In this document: piece by piece, positions 8,919 to 19,600 of the stretch
Layout: the number at the start of each line of letters is the position of its first letter
Position numbering within the stretch: position 1 is the first letter of the stretch
DNA from: Vulcanimicrobiota bacterium
GTDB taxonomy: Bacteria > Vulcanimicrobiota > JAJTBE01
Reading direction: 5' to 3'
Length of the DNA: 45,919 nucleotides
Assembly (NCBI GenBank): GCA_021107945.1
Contig: JAIORV010000030.1
Span: 1-45,919 of the forward strand
The notes under the pieces: generated by a model
Databases searched by the model: none
Seen by the model: the letters and a program-made list of their open reading frames with translations, nothing else
What the model was told of the DNA's origin: nothing
Program-made: the position numbers and the translations under genes

Positions 8919-8999
8919 GAAACGAGAAGTGAGAGGTGTGAAGTGGGATCCCATTTATCGGGACGGGGACGTCCCTCCTACATTTCCGTTCTCCGTTCT
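8919..8999 (+). repeat. Purine-rich tract plus small hairpin repeat, copy 3
   Basis: GGGAAGTGAGAAACG-type units overlap the last codons and stop of the preceding gene and run to about 8945. A third small hairpin copy follows at 8956-8982: TATC, stem GGGACG, loop GGGA, stem CGTCCC, then TCCTACA. Its stem differs from copies 1 and 2 but pairs perfectly. The element lies between convergent genes. Confidence 0.6.
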
Positions 9000-9749
9000 C
9001 TAATACCCCGCATATCCCCCGTCAACGTTCATAACAATCCCTGTGATATATGATGCTATATCGCTGGATAAAAACATTGCCGGTCCGACGGCTTCTTCCG
9101 GTCTTCCCGGTCGGTTCATGGGAATGTGGCGAAGCATTTTTTTCTCGAACCCGGGATCCTGTCTTGACCTGAATTTCCGATATTCATCAGTTTTGAATAT
9201 CCCCAGGGCGATGGCGTTGACCCTTATATCATATACAGCATACTCGACGGACATAACCCTTGTGAGCGCAAATATCTGTCCCGGGGAAGATGATTCGATA
9301 ACACCGGGGCTCATCTCTCTCAAACCCACGGCAGGAGCAATATTTAAAATTGAGCCTCCGCCTTGTTTTTTCATGTATGGAATTACATTCTTGCAGGACA
9401 AAATGGTCATAAGGTTGCCCCCGCCGGGAATCTCAGGGATATTCTCCTCATTCATATCTATATTGGAATTATGAAGTGATATATTTATCAGGATATCAAT
9501 GTTTTTATGTTTTCCAATTATCTCGCTAAAAATCTCCTTTACCGATTCATTGTTCCATTTATCGATTCCATAATTGTCTATCGAGCCTTCTTTTTTTCTC
9601 GTCTCATCACTCAACTTTTTTAATTTTTGCATATCCAAACCCACAGCCGATACAACCGCTCCCTCAGCAATGGCCGCTTTTACAACTTTTGCTCCGATTT
9701 CGCAATCGGCACCCATTACAAGACATATTTTATTTTCAATCATTCCCAT
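9000..9749 (-). CDS. Short-chain dehydrogenase/reductase homologue, probably inactive
   Basis: This 249-residue protein is colinear with SDR enzymes, including the C-terminal IRVNAIALG and the SYITGIVMNVDGG strand. The functional residues are replaced. The nucleotide-binding TGxxxGIG reads MGADCEIG. The catalytic YxxxK site aligns as ESSSP (Tyr to Glu, Lys to Pro, just before GQIFALTR). The catalytic-Ser position reads APAV. The frame is intact, so this is a retained pseudoenzyme rather than a decayed gene. GGAGG lies 8 bases before the ATG at 9749. No pathway neighbours indicate a role. Confidence 0.75.
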   Translation of the reverse strand: MGMIENKICLVMGADCEIGAKVVKAAIAEGAVVSAVGLDMQKLKKLSDETRKKEGSIDNYGIDKWNNESVKEIFSEIIGKHKNIDILINISLHNSNIDMNEENIPEIPGGGNLMTILSCKNVIPYMKKQGGGSILNIAPAVGLREMSPGVIESSSPGQIFALTRVMSVEYAVYDIRVNAIALGIFKTDEYRKFRSRQDPGFEKKMLRHIPMNRPGRPEEAVGPAMFLSSDIASYITGIVMNVDGGYAGY

Positions 9750-9966
9750 TTCAGATACCTCCGGATTGTGTTAAAGAATATAATAAAAAATTCCGATTTC
9801 CTGTTAGGTTCAAATTCCTTCTCCCTCATATCATACGAGGAAAAAGTAATTATATATTACATTTTTTCCGCCTGAAGCCAATTTTTCCTTTTATGGTTGA
9901 TTTCTTTGTCACAATTATTTCACAATTAGGGATTCCTCAAAATCGGATAGCAAACAAAATACCCAC

Positions 9967-10338
9967 ATTTCGCACATGTGAATTTGTTGAGAAGTAATAG
10001 AAATTATTTCAAGTGCTTTAAGATGATAACAGGCGTTATAAGGTGTTTAAGACAACACCACAATTTATTGTGGTGAATTGAGCGAATACCCCACCACTGC
10101 AGCGTCCTAACCACTTCAGTGGTTTATATCATCAAAAAACCGTTAAAACGGTTAAGTTGGAGGTGTGAGGTAGGTTTTATAGGCTTCTAGCCACCCGATT
10201 GAAATCGGGTGTTGTCTTAAAAACTCGAAAAGTTTATAAGCATTATAAAAAATGGCTATAAGGCATATAATGAATTATTCTCAATCGTATTTTTAACAAA
10301 TTGAGTGATTTAATTAAAAGATGTCAGGTGTGCGAAAT
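9967..10338. mobile_element. Possible non-autonomous element with inverted ends
   Basis: ATTTCGCACA (9967-9976) is repeated in perfect inverse as TGTGCGAAAT (10329-10338). The 372-base interval has no coding capacity and encloses a cluster of palindromes. This is the layout of a MITE or a palindrome-rich element mobilised in trans. I see no clear target-site duplication, and no transposase gene is in the window, so mobility is inference. Confidence 0.35.
10046..10221. repeat. Cluster of four perfect hairpins inside a 14-bp inverted repeat
   Basis: The outer arms TTTAAGACAACACC (10046-10059) and GGTGTTGTCTTAAA (10208-10221) pair perfectly. Inside are hairpins at 10056-10075 (CACCACAA arms), 10110-10123 (ACCACT arms, 2-base loop), 10138-10153 (AACCGTT arms, 2-base loop) and 10192-10211 (CACCCGATT arms). 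A related set of short-loop palindromes lies at 36905-37007. Confidence 0.65.
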
Positions 10339-10486
10339 TTAAGAAATAAGCTTAAATCACTTTTAATAAAGGAATCAAAGGCTACTGTTACAAATATTTC
10401 CATAAGATAATTACCGGTCGATTGTTCCCGGCTGACTGATAAAGAGACATTGTTTTGTGCAAAAAGCTTATGGAAGAAAGGAGATA

Positions 10487-11170
10487 ATGTTATTGAAGGA
10501 AATTGACAAGCAGAAAACGAGCAAAATAATTGAGAAAGATCAGTTCTTCACTCGCGGAAGAATCACAAATCTATGCGATGGTGTATTAGCAATAGTAATG
10601 ACCATCCTGGTTCTTGACTTGAAGATAGACCGGATAGGCAACATAAGCTCCACGAGCTTGATGCAGGAGATACTTAAAGTCCTCCCCAGGATTGAAACAT
10701 ATATAATCGTATTCATATTACTTGGATTTTTCTGGCTTGAAAATCACAGAATTTTTGAATATATCAAGAAGACGGACAGAACATTTATCTGGTTGAATAT
10801 ATTCTTTCTTATGTTTATTTCCATTCTTCCATTTTTCACGGATCTTGTCGCTGAATTTGAAAAATTTCCGATTGTCGTCGCTCTTTTTGGTGTGAATTTA
10901 TTCTTTGTTCAACTTAGTCTTTTTATAACATGGAGATATGTAACACATAACCATAGGCTTATTGATAAAAGCGTGCCTCAGGAACTTATAACATACAGGA
11001 ATATTAATTTTTTAGTGGCGCTTGTTATATTTTTCTTTTCAATTCCCCTTGCATTTGTATATCATAATCTGCCCTTTATGTTATATTTAACAGTACCGAT
11101 TATAATCTGCCTGTTAAACTGGGTAAAGAAAAAGAAATTAATGTCCGACCAAACAGTAAAAACAGATTAG
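10487..11170 (+). CDS. TMEM175-family (DUF1211) membrane protein, putative cation channel
   Basis: This 227-residue integral membrane protein has about six hydrophobic helices. The first helix carries R-x(6)-CDGVLAIVMTILVLDL, the family signature in which FSDGV usually appears; here the F-S pair is L-C. Characterised bacterial TMEM175 proteins are potassium-permeable channels formed by pairing of six-helix subunits, and the length fits. The ATG at 10487 follows AAAGGAG closely; a GTG at 10457 in the same frame lacks a site. It is a single gene, convergent with the HEAT gene. Confidence 0.7.
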   Translation: MLLKEIDKQKTSKIIEKDQFFTRGRITNLCDGVLAIVMTILVLDLKIDRIGNISSTSLMQEILKVLPRIETYIIVFILLGFFWLENHRIFEYIKKTDRTFIWLNIFFLMFISILPFFTDLVAEFEKFPIVVALFGVNLFFVQLSLFITWRYVTHNHRLIDKSVPQELITYRNINFLVALVIFFFSIPLAFVYHNLPFMLYLTVPIIICLLNWVKKKKLMSDQTVKTD

Positions 11171-11177
11171 CATAATA

Positions 11178-11204
11178 CCGGAGCAGTTGTTCTGGGCTGT
11201 CCGG
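11178..11204. terminator. Weak hairpin between convergent genes
   Basis: CCGGAGCAG (11178-11186) pairs with CTGTCCGG (11197-11204) apart from one bulged base. The hairpin lies in the 55-base gap between the TMEM175-like gene and the HEAT gene. A T-rich run follows only after about 14 bases, so intrinsic termination is uncertain. Confidence 0.3.
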
Positions 11205-11225
11205 ACTGAATACATACATTTTTTC

Positions 11226-11819
11226 TTATTTTCTTATCTTCTCAACCGCTATTCTGAATATTCTGCGCGCCATAGGATCGGCGGCGCTCATCATATTCTC
11301 GATTGGTTTTAGCGCCATGACCTCACCCAGTTCCCCGAGAGATTCCGCCGCAGTGCATTGTATATGCCAATCCGGATCTTTTAAGGCATCTATCAGAGGT
11401 GCTCCGGACATCTCCCGGTCAAAATGTCTCAATGCGAATGCGATTGCCTGTCGAGCATGCCAATCAGTATCATTTTTCAGTCTGTCAATCAACTTTTCTC
11501 CCGCCAGAACAACTCCTGGGTCATGAAGATATTCCGAGGGACTTGTTTTCATAAACTCAGACGACAGATAGCCCAGGGCAAACGCCGCCGCCTGCCTCAC
11601 TTGCCAGAACTCGTCTTCAAGACATCCCATCAGCACCGAAAACGAACCGGGATCCTTCAAATTCCCCAGCGATTCCACGACGGATCTCCTCACCTGCCAC
11701 GTTTTATCTCGCAAAAAAGGTAACATGCCTGCAAGAGCTTTTTCGCCACCGGCAGATTCCAGTGACCGAACTTCCGCCGCCCTTACTTTCCAGCTTTTAT
11801 CCTCATCTGTATTATTCAT
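11226..11819 (-). CDS. HEAT-repeat protein
   Basis: This 197-residue cytoplasmic protein consists of about five PBS-lyase-type HEAT repeats, each containing W-x-V/A/I-R/Q-x(4)-A-x-SLG-like helices (WQVRRSVVESLG, WQVRQAAAFALG, WHARQAIAFALR, WHIQCTAAESLG). Such proteins are scaffolds; no enzymatic residues are visible. Its ribosome binding site AGGAGG overlaps the stop codon of the upstream propeller lipoprotein gene (12 bases apart), which indicates one operon and probable translational coupling. Confidence 0.75.
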   Translation of the reverse strand: MNNTDEDKSWKVRAAEVRSLESAGGEKALAGMLPFLRDKTWQVRRSVVESLGNLKDPGSFSVLMGCLEDEFWQVRQAAAFALGYLSSEFMKTSPSEYLHDPGVVLAGEKLIDRLKNDTDWHARQAIAFALRHFDREMSGAPLIDALKDPDWHIQCTAAESLGELGEVMALKPIENMMSAADPMARRIFRIAVEKIRK

Positions 11820-11831
11820 CGAAAAATCCTC

Positions 11832-12923
11832 CTATGGATATCTCTTCCACAACTCACAACCGTCCCTGTCATTATCCAATCCCACATACAACCGGCCGTC
11901 ATATACATCCATTGCAAAAATTCCGGTATTATCCTTATCTCCAAATCCGGTCGTTACATCCCTGTTCCATTCATTTCCTGTTAATTTCCAGACTTCCGCT
12001 CCGTCGGAGAGGTTTTGTACCCCGGCATAGAGGATGCCGGAAAACGAGACAAGAGAAACCGCCGAGTTGTTCTTGTCCTGAAATCCATCATCATTGAGCT
12101 GATCAAAATTAGTGCCGTCCCAACGCCATATCTCACAACCGGTTACATAATTTTGAGTGCCGAAATGTAATTCTCCCTGTTGGTTTACCATCGAGATAAT
12201 ACTTTCATTATTCTTGTCGTCGAATCCATCTTCAAGGATTAACTCCCATTTTTCACCGTTCCACCGCCAAACCTCAGCCCCGGTGGACTCGTTCGAAATC
12301 GAAGCGTAAAGAAGCCCGTTATAGACAAGCATATTTGAAACCTCATAGTTCGCTACCTTGCCAAAACCGCCCTCCTCGATTGCCGTCCAGTCCTCGCCAT
12401 TGTATTCATATACTTTACATCCGGCGTCCCTGTTGTAAGTTCCCGCATAAAGCTTTCCGTTGTAACTTACAAGCGAGGAGACGGCCTGCGTCTTTATGTC
12501 CCCGAAACCGTCATCGGCAACCTGTGTCCACTTCGACAGGCTCCATTTCCATATTTCCGCGCCTTTCTCACGATTCTCGGTTCCCAAGAATAACTCGCCG
12601 CTGTGAGATGCCATAGAACTCCCGGACCAGTTGTTGACATCACCGAAACCGTCTTCATTGATCTTCTTCCATTCGCTTCCTTTCAATTGCCAGACCTGCG
12701 TCCCCTGCTGATCGTTGTATGTTGCGCAATAAAAATCACCGTCATAATTACACATGGAACGGAGTCCCTTGTTTTTGTGATTATTGAATCCGCTATAGAA
12801 GACCTTTGTCCAGGTCTCCTGAGCGTTTTCACCTATTTCTACTTCCTCGATAGTACAGGAAATAGAAAAAAATACAATCGTAAAAATTAGAATTGAAAAT
12901 AGTATCAGATGTAACTTTCTCAA
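11832..12923 (-). CDS. Seven-repeat beta-propeller lipoprotein
   Basis: This protein of about 363 residues starts with a basic stretch and a hydrophobic helix ending FFSISC, a possible though imperfect lipobox. Seven tandem units of about 47 residues follow. Each has W...DGFGDxxN...S-M/L-x-x-YNGxLYAGTxN-x(4)-GAEVWxW, and the number is what one closed seven-bladed propeller needs. The repeated D-G-F-G-D-x-x-N could bind metal. The start is read as TTG 12923, preceded by AGGTGGG; an in-frame TTG at 12941 would add six residues. It is probably surface- or periplasm-anchored, and its ligand is unknown. First gene of the operon with the HEAT protein. Confidence 0.7.
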   Translation of the reverse strand: MRKLHLILFSILIFTIVFFSISCTIEEVEIGENAQETWTKVFYSGFNNHKNKGLRSMCNYDGDFYCATYNDQQGTQVWQLKGSEWKKINEDGFGDVNNWSGSSMASHSGELFLGTENREKGAEIWKWSLSKWTQVADDGFGDIKTQAVSSLVSYNGKLYAGTYNRDAGCKVYEYNGEDWTAIEEGGFGKVANYEVSNMLVYNGLLYASISNESTGAEVWRWNGEKWELILEDGFDDKNNESIISMVNQQGELHFGTQNYVTGCEIWRWDGTNFDQLNDDGFQDKNNSAVSLVSFSGILYAGVQNLSDGAEVWKLTGNEWNRDVTTGFGDKDNTGIFAMDVYDGRLYVGLDNDRDGCELWKRYP

Positions 12924-13649
12924 TTTGATCCCACCTGTCAAATAATTTTTTACCTGTTGATTTACATGTTTTGTTAAGTTTCAGTATATTACTAATTTTT
13001 CTTACACCTATCTCAATCCCTCTTATTATCTAATCTTTAATGACATTTTTTTCACCGCAAAGACCACAGAGACCACAGAGAGTTCAAGGGATTGATAGAC
13101 CAATGGTCGTATTTCCGATTGTAAACAATGCACCTCGCTTGCACCTAATGTGTTTATACTCCCCATTATAAATAAAATAATATTATCCGGATAGTTGACA
13201 ATCGCCCTCATCGGTTAAGTATAGTTTGTAAAATTTCTTTGCGGGAATCTTTGCGCCCTTTGCTTCTTTGCGGTTTATCAGAAAATCACTTCGCTAACGC
13301 CCGCAATGACAACGATTGCGCGATTCCTTGCGTAAGCACTGTTCGAATTATTACATGAATTGCCCTGGATTCGCCATGCTTTTTTAAATTGTTTTATTTG
13401 TAAAATAATAACCATATACATTGATAGTTTTAGCCTGCAAGCCTTTACTTTTCTCATGATTCAGTGATAACATGAGTAGGTTTATGAGTTAAAATTTAAT
13501 ATCTATTACTGAAATTCCCGGTATCAACAGGATGTGCTACCGGGCAATCAGTTTTTTTAAGCCTTTGTTAAGGTGTATAGACTAAAATTCTTTTAGATTT
13601 TAATAATCTAAGAACAGCCTCGGTTTGAGTTGTTTAAGGAGAGAACATT
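12924..13649. repeat. Gene-free gap with repeat copies and leader of the giant gene
   Basis: I see no supportable gene in these 726 bases. They hold a TTCACCGCAAAGACC-type copy (13051-13082), an inverted-orientation TTTGCGGG...TTTGCGG copy (13235-13275) and a CGCAAT/ATTGCG hairpin near 13301-13319. The last 300 bases are AT-rich and must hold the promoter of the giant gene, but no well-spaced -35/-10 pair is visible. Confidence 0.5.
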
Positions 13650-16600
13650 ATGAATTTTGGAGTATTCGGCTGGCAAATGCCAAGCATCGATTTTACCAAT
13701 ACATCGCCTTTCGAAACTTCGTCTTTGGAATCGGATGAACAATGGGAAGCTAAAAGAGAAGCCGACAACGAGCGTCATCAAGAAGTCCGACAGGAAATGA
13801 AAGGCGAAGAAGAGCCCGAAGTCAATGAAAATGTTCTCCGTTCCGATACACTTAATACAATGTTAAAAGAACACCGCAAGTCAGGACAGAAGCAATCATT
13901 TCAAGTGCATGATCAAGAGACCGAGAAAAGCTCAGGCAAAGAAAAAAGCTCCAACGCCGATAGTGGCAATGGAAAGGAGCTTGACAGTCTTGATCTGAAA
14001 TCCCTCGAACAAGGAAGGGAAAATTCAGAATTCTCCAAGCTTAAGACAAGCATGAAGCAAATGAAAAAAGATGGAATTGTGACGGATGACGTTTCCAATG
14101 TTGACGACTATTTTCAAAAAGTACAAAAAGATATCAAATACCTCAAGAAGCAACCCGATTCCATGGATTCACAGCAAGAAGGAAAAGAAATGGATCAAAA
14201 GGGTGGGATGGATCAATTCAAATCGACATCGGGAAAACAATTGACAGAGAAAGAGAGTGGAATCAAGGGCAAGACAAGTCAGCAGACAACCGGACAACCC
14301 AAGTCCCAGAAACATCTACAAAAGTCCACTTATCGATCCCTGCTGAATCCACAGTCTGATGAGGAAAAATGGCTAAATCAGATGCACGGTAAAAACCAGC
14401 AATCAACGGGGAGCGGGAAGCAATTGTCACAACAAAAAGATACTCAGGCAAAGCAATTTCATCAGACTTCCAAAACCGGGCAGGAGGCCCTTCAAAAAGA
14501 TGGAAAGCAGGTCTCACACAGGGCGCAAACTCAACGGCCGATGAAGCATCAAACTCCGACAAAAAGCGGATTTACGTCGGGGAAGAACTTTATGTCCACT
14601 TCACAACAAAAGCAATTCTCACAACATAAAGATACTCAGACAAAGCAATTTCATCAAGCTTCCAGGACCGGGCAGGATGCCATTCAAAAAGATGGAAAGC
14701 AGGTCTCACACAGGGCGCAAACTCAACGGCCGATGAAGTATCAGACTCCGACAAAAAGCGGATTTACGTCTGGGAAGAACTTTATGTCCACTTCACAACA
14801 AAAGCAATTATCACAACATAAAGATACTCAAACAAAGCAGAATGTCCTTCAGCAAGATGGAAAGCAGGTCTCACACAGGGCACAAACTCAACGGCCGATG
14901 AAGTATCAGACTCCGACAAAAAGCGAGTTTACATCGGGGAAGAACTTTATGTCCACTTCACAACAGAAGCAATTGTCACAACATAAAGATACTCAGACAA
15001 AGCAATTTCATCAGACTTCCAAGACCGGACAGGATGCCATTCAAAAAGATGGAAAGCAGGTCTCACAGAGGGCACAAACTCAACAGCCAATGAAACATCA
15101 AACTCCGGCAAAAAGCGGACTTACATCGAGGAAGAACCTGGGTAAGGAGCTTATGTCCACTTCACGCCGGGAGCTTGTAGTCCGTAAATATGAAACGGAG
15201 ATGCAGGATCTACGGAAACCGGAGAATCAGCGAAGTTTCTTCAATAAATTGAAAGGTGATTCCAAGACAGATCGGGGACAAAAGAATATCTCATCATTCA
15301 TGAAATCGATGAATAGGAATCCCCAAAAAAACACAGCTTTTTTCCAGGGCTTGTCGGAATTTACCAATTCAAAAGAAGGTAGAAAGGAAACAGGTCAACT
15401 TTTTAACAACCTGTCACAGAATCAGGAATCTTCCGCTGAATTCATCGGCGGAATGGCAAGGTCAACCAACACGGAAGAGGGTAATAAAAACTTCCAGCAG
15501 TTCATGCAGAATATGAAAGATGATCCACAGGCAAGCTCTTCATTCTCGAAAATGCTCTCAAAAGGATCCTCAACAAAAGAAGGAGTGTCTAAAGTCGGAC
15601 TTCTATTTGAGAGAGCTTCGGAAAAGCCCGAGACGGCTCAAGCTTTTGTAAACAATCTCACCAATACGACAAAAGCTCCAACAGGCTCGAAAGACCTCGG
15701 TCAGATGATAAACAATGTAAGCCAGGATTCATTTGCCTCCGTACGATTCATGAAGATGTTGAATTCCAGCACCCATACCCCCGATAAAACGGCCGGCGCT
15801 TCTAATATGCTAAAGGTCGTTTCGGAAAAACCCGAGTCGGCATCAAGTTTTATTACCACAATGGCGCAGGCCGGTACGACAAGCGAGGGAGTGCGCCAGA
15901 ACGCCCGGTTTATGGATATTGCCACAAAAGATCCCTCCATGGGCAATAATATGATGAAAACAATTTCCACAGGCTCTCAAACTGCAAAAGGCCTTGCCGA
16001 TTATGGGAGATACATGGGGAATGTAAAATCGGATCCCGCCCAATCAACATCTCTTTTGAAATTAATGTCACAACAGACCAAAACACAGCAGGGACAAGGC
16101 AGAGTGGAAGAATTCATGACAAACATGAGATCTTCCCCCAAAACCCAGTCTGAATTCTTAGGAGTTATGGGAGCAGGAACAAGCACGAAAGAAGGACTAC
16201 AAAACACACGGAATATATTGACACATTTCGATTCCAACAACAAGAGTCGGGCAGGTTTCCTAAATGGCATGTCACAGGGTACGGAAAGTATTGAAGGCAC
16301 AAAAAGCTTCGGCAAATTCATGAATAACATATCTGCCGATCCAAAATCACAGTCGTTGTTAATGTCAAACTTAAACAAGGGTACATCTACCGAGAGAGGA
16401 GTACATGACTTCGGTCAGCTTATGGGCAATTTGAAGACCGATTCCGGATCCTCCTCACAATTCATTCACACTCTCGCCTCCACAACCGCGACGGAAGCAG
16501 GCAAGGGGCAAATGAATGATCTCATGGGTCATCTCAAGATCAACAGATCGGCTTCGACCAACTTCATGGAGACTATGACATCAGGCACTTTGCGGGATAA

Positions 16601-19600
16601 CGGTGTCGAAAGTTTCGGACGATTGATGCAAAATGTCAAATCGGACCAACAGCTTTCCAACGAGTTTGTCTCGAATCTTTCCAGGGGAACATCCACCGTG
16701 GAAGGAGCGCGTCAATACGGTCAATTGACGAAAAATATCCAGGGCAATAAAACTGCAACAAACAACATGACCGCAACCCTCGCCAGGGCAACCGGAACCG
16801 AGCGTGGAATGAAAGATTTCACCAACCTGACAAGACATTTGAAAGTGGATGACAATGCATCGGCTTCTTTCATTCGTGGACTGGAGACAACAACATCAAC
16901 GAAGGAAGGTCTGAATGAATTTAACAAGCTCACGAATAACATTAAATCAAATACCCGAGCTTCAAGTGAATTTGTGGGAACCCTGTCTTCAGGAATAAGG
17001 CAGAAAGGTGTAAATCAAAGTATTACCAGGATGATGGGCAATGTCAAATCCGACACCACCGCCTCGAACAATATGATGAGCACATTTGCCAGGGCAAGTC
17101 AATCCAAAAACGGAGCAATTGAGATTAAGAACTACTTTGGTAATATGAAGAAAGACCAGGCGGCCTCATCTCAATTCATAGACACAATGCTCACCTCGGC
17201 CAAATCCTCTGAAGGCTCCGAATCAACATTACAGATGATGAGAGGTATAAAATCAAATCCAGAAACATCCGCCAATTTCATCTCCGCATTATCAACAGGC
17301 TCACAAGACAAGCAGGGAGATCAAAGATTAACACAATTCTTTGATCATATAGGCAAAACCCAGGCGGGAGCGGAGGAGTTCACCGGAATTGTGGCAAACG
17401 CAGTTAAAAGAGAAAGTGGAGTAAGAGATTTCGGGAATATTTTAGACACCGTCAGAACCGATAATAAAACCAATAACAAATTGATCGGCACACTCAACCG
17501 TGCATCGCATTCAGAAGAAGGCGCGCAGAATGTTGGAAGAATATTCTCAAACCTCAGACTCGATGAAAAAGCTTCAGTGGGGATGATGAGATCCCTGGGG
17601 CAGGCATCCCAGAACAAGGAAGGATTGCCACATGTGAGTGAACTGATGGGCAAGTTTGCACAGAGCAGCAAGGCATCATCCGGATTTATTGCGTTCATGG
17701 GCACAGCCGCCAGGAGTAATGAAGGGCAAAAGTCAGCAAGTCAATTCCTCGACGGGTTGAAGGGAGATACAAAAGCGGCAGTCAACTTCACGAGCATTCT
17801 CAATAAAGGCGTATCGGAGCCCGGGGGATTGCGTGATGCAAACGCAATGTTCTCAAATCTGAAAGGTAATTCTTACGCATCATCCGATTTTATCGGAGCA
17901 ATGACCACCGCCTCAAAGACACAAGAAGGGATTCAAAATATCCGCGGATTCCTGGACAAGGTCAGTTCAAATCCCCAGGCATCGGGAGAATTTCTCAACA
18001 CGCTTGGGGCGGGGACTCAAAAATACGAGGGATTAGGGCACTTCGAAACACTTATGGGCAAGATTAATTCTGATCCACAGGCAGGAAAGCAATTCACCTC
18101 AGCAGTTACTTCGGGAATCAAGACAAGCGGGGGTATGGCAGGATTCAACAATCTATTGAAAAACATTCACCATTCGCCGGACTCCCAATCGGAAGTACTT
18201 ACTGCGCTGTCCCGGGGCGATGTGGGCACGCTCTCGCAAATTAACGGGGCAACCGCCCGCAATGCGGAACTGGGAAGCCGGTTCTATGAAACTATGGCAG
18301 GAGCATCATACACTGCCAAGGGACAGCATGCAATAGGCAAGATAATGGGCGTTGTCAGCCAGAATCCAGAGCATTCCGCCAACTTCATGAAAGGAATGGC
18401 GAAATATTCACAAAACCGACAGAATTCTTACCAGGTCAGTGAAATGATGAATAACCTCTCCAGGAAACCGGAGGCAGTTGCAGCATACTTCAAGGCGGAG
18501 CAACAGGCAATGACCGGTAAAAACGGACTCGCATCAGTTTCGCAGATTCACAAACAAATCGGCTCTAACAGTGAGACCTCACAATCCTATATGAAAGCTG
18601 AAACATCGGCTTTGAGTAGCAAGGGAGGAATCGAAGCCTACACTTCAAGGATGAATACCCTCCAGAGCAATCCGACAGTAATGAATAATTATTTCTCCAT
18701 ACAAAACAGCGCCATGAAAACATCGGAGGGAGTGCGGGCATTCGGTCAGAAAATGGGCGCGCTGGCAACCGATTCAAAAGCTGCCGCCGTGCATTTTACC
18801 GCACAAAGGTCACATCTTGGCTCAACACAGACCGACATGAGAGCAATGGGGCAAAAAACACCCGGTGCTGACAATATCGGCAGGACCGAATCCCCTCAAA
18901 CGGGAGCAATGACAGCCCGGAGCAGTGCACAGACGGCACAAATGGAAGCGAAGCCCGATCCGCATACAAATTTTGCTTCCCAGATGAAAAACCTCAAATC
19001 CGACCCGACAGCATCGCGCAACTATTTCCAGGCGCAAACCAGTGCGATGACTACATCTGAAGGGCAAAAGGCTCTCACCGGAATGTACAGCGATATGACA
19101 AAGAACGATGACACCCTCATGGGTTATTTCAGGGCACAGAAATCAGCATCGGAATCGCCGGGCGGGAAAGAGACAATGACTCAATTCAACAAGACGATAG
19201 CCGGTAATTCCGAGCTTAACCAGACATATAAGACCGCCGAGAGTAAGTACATGTCAATCTCCGCAGAATATGAGCAACTGGTTGGCAAGCTTGACAGAGG
19301 AAACGAGGATGGTAACGCAAACAAGACTTTCTTCTCAAAGGCTGCCGATCAAACCTCAACCCCGGAAGGCCGGGAGAACTTTACGACGGTCATGAACCTT
19401 GTGAATAAGGAGCCCGATGTTTCAGAAAAATTCTTCAACAACCTTTCGAAACTTCCCGGGGACAGGGAGGGAGCCGCGGTATTTGATAAGTTCATGGATA
19501 AAGTCGGAAAGAATGAAAGCACTCGCACTCAATTCCACACCACATTAACGAACCTCACGAAAACCGACGAAGGAAGTCAGACGCTGAACAACCTCTTCAG

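Larger units (their letters stand above)
9750..10486. other. Gene-free gap with promoter regions and hairpin cluster
   Basis: This gap of about 740 bases separates the divergent SDR-like and TMEM175-like genes. I see no gene in it. Its middle is taken up by the possible mobile element described at 9967-10338. The flanks are AT-rich, with no promoter I can assign with confidence. Confidence 0.5.

Noticed and set aside
13026-13211. 61-residue minus-strand frame in the gap before the giant gene
   Set aside because: Its C-terminal part is the TTCACCGCAAAG repeat and there is no ribosome binding site.
14418-15158. CRISPR-like regular repeats
   Set aside because: The spacing is regular, but the units are 192 bases, in frame and translated inside a long gene, with no short repeat-spacer alternation. 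No CRISPR array or cas gene is present in the window.
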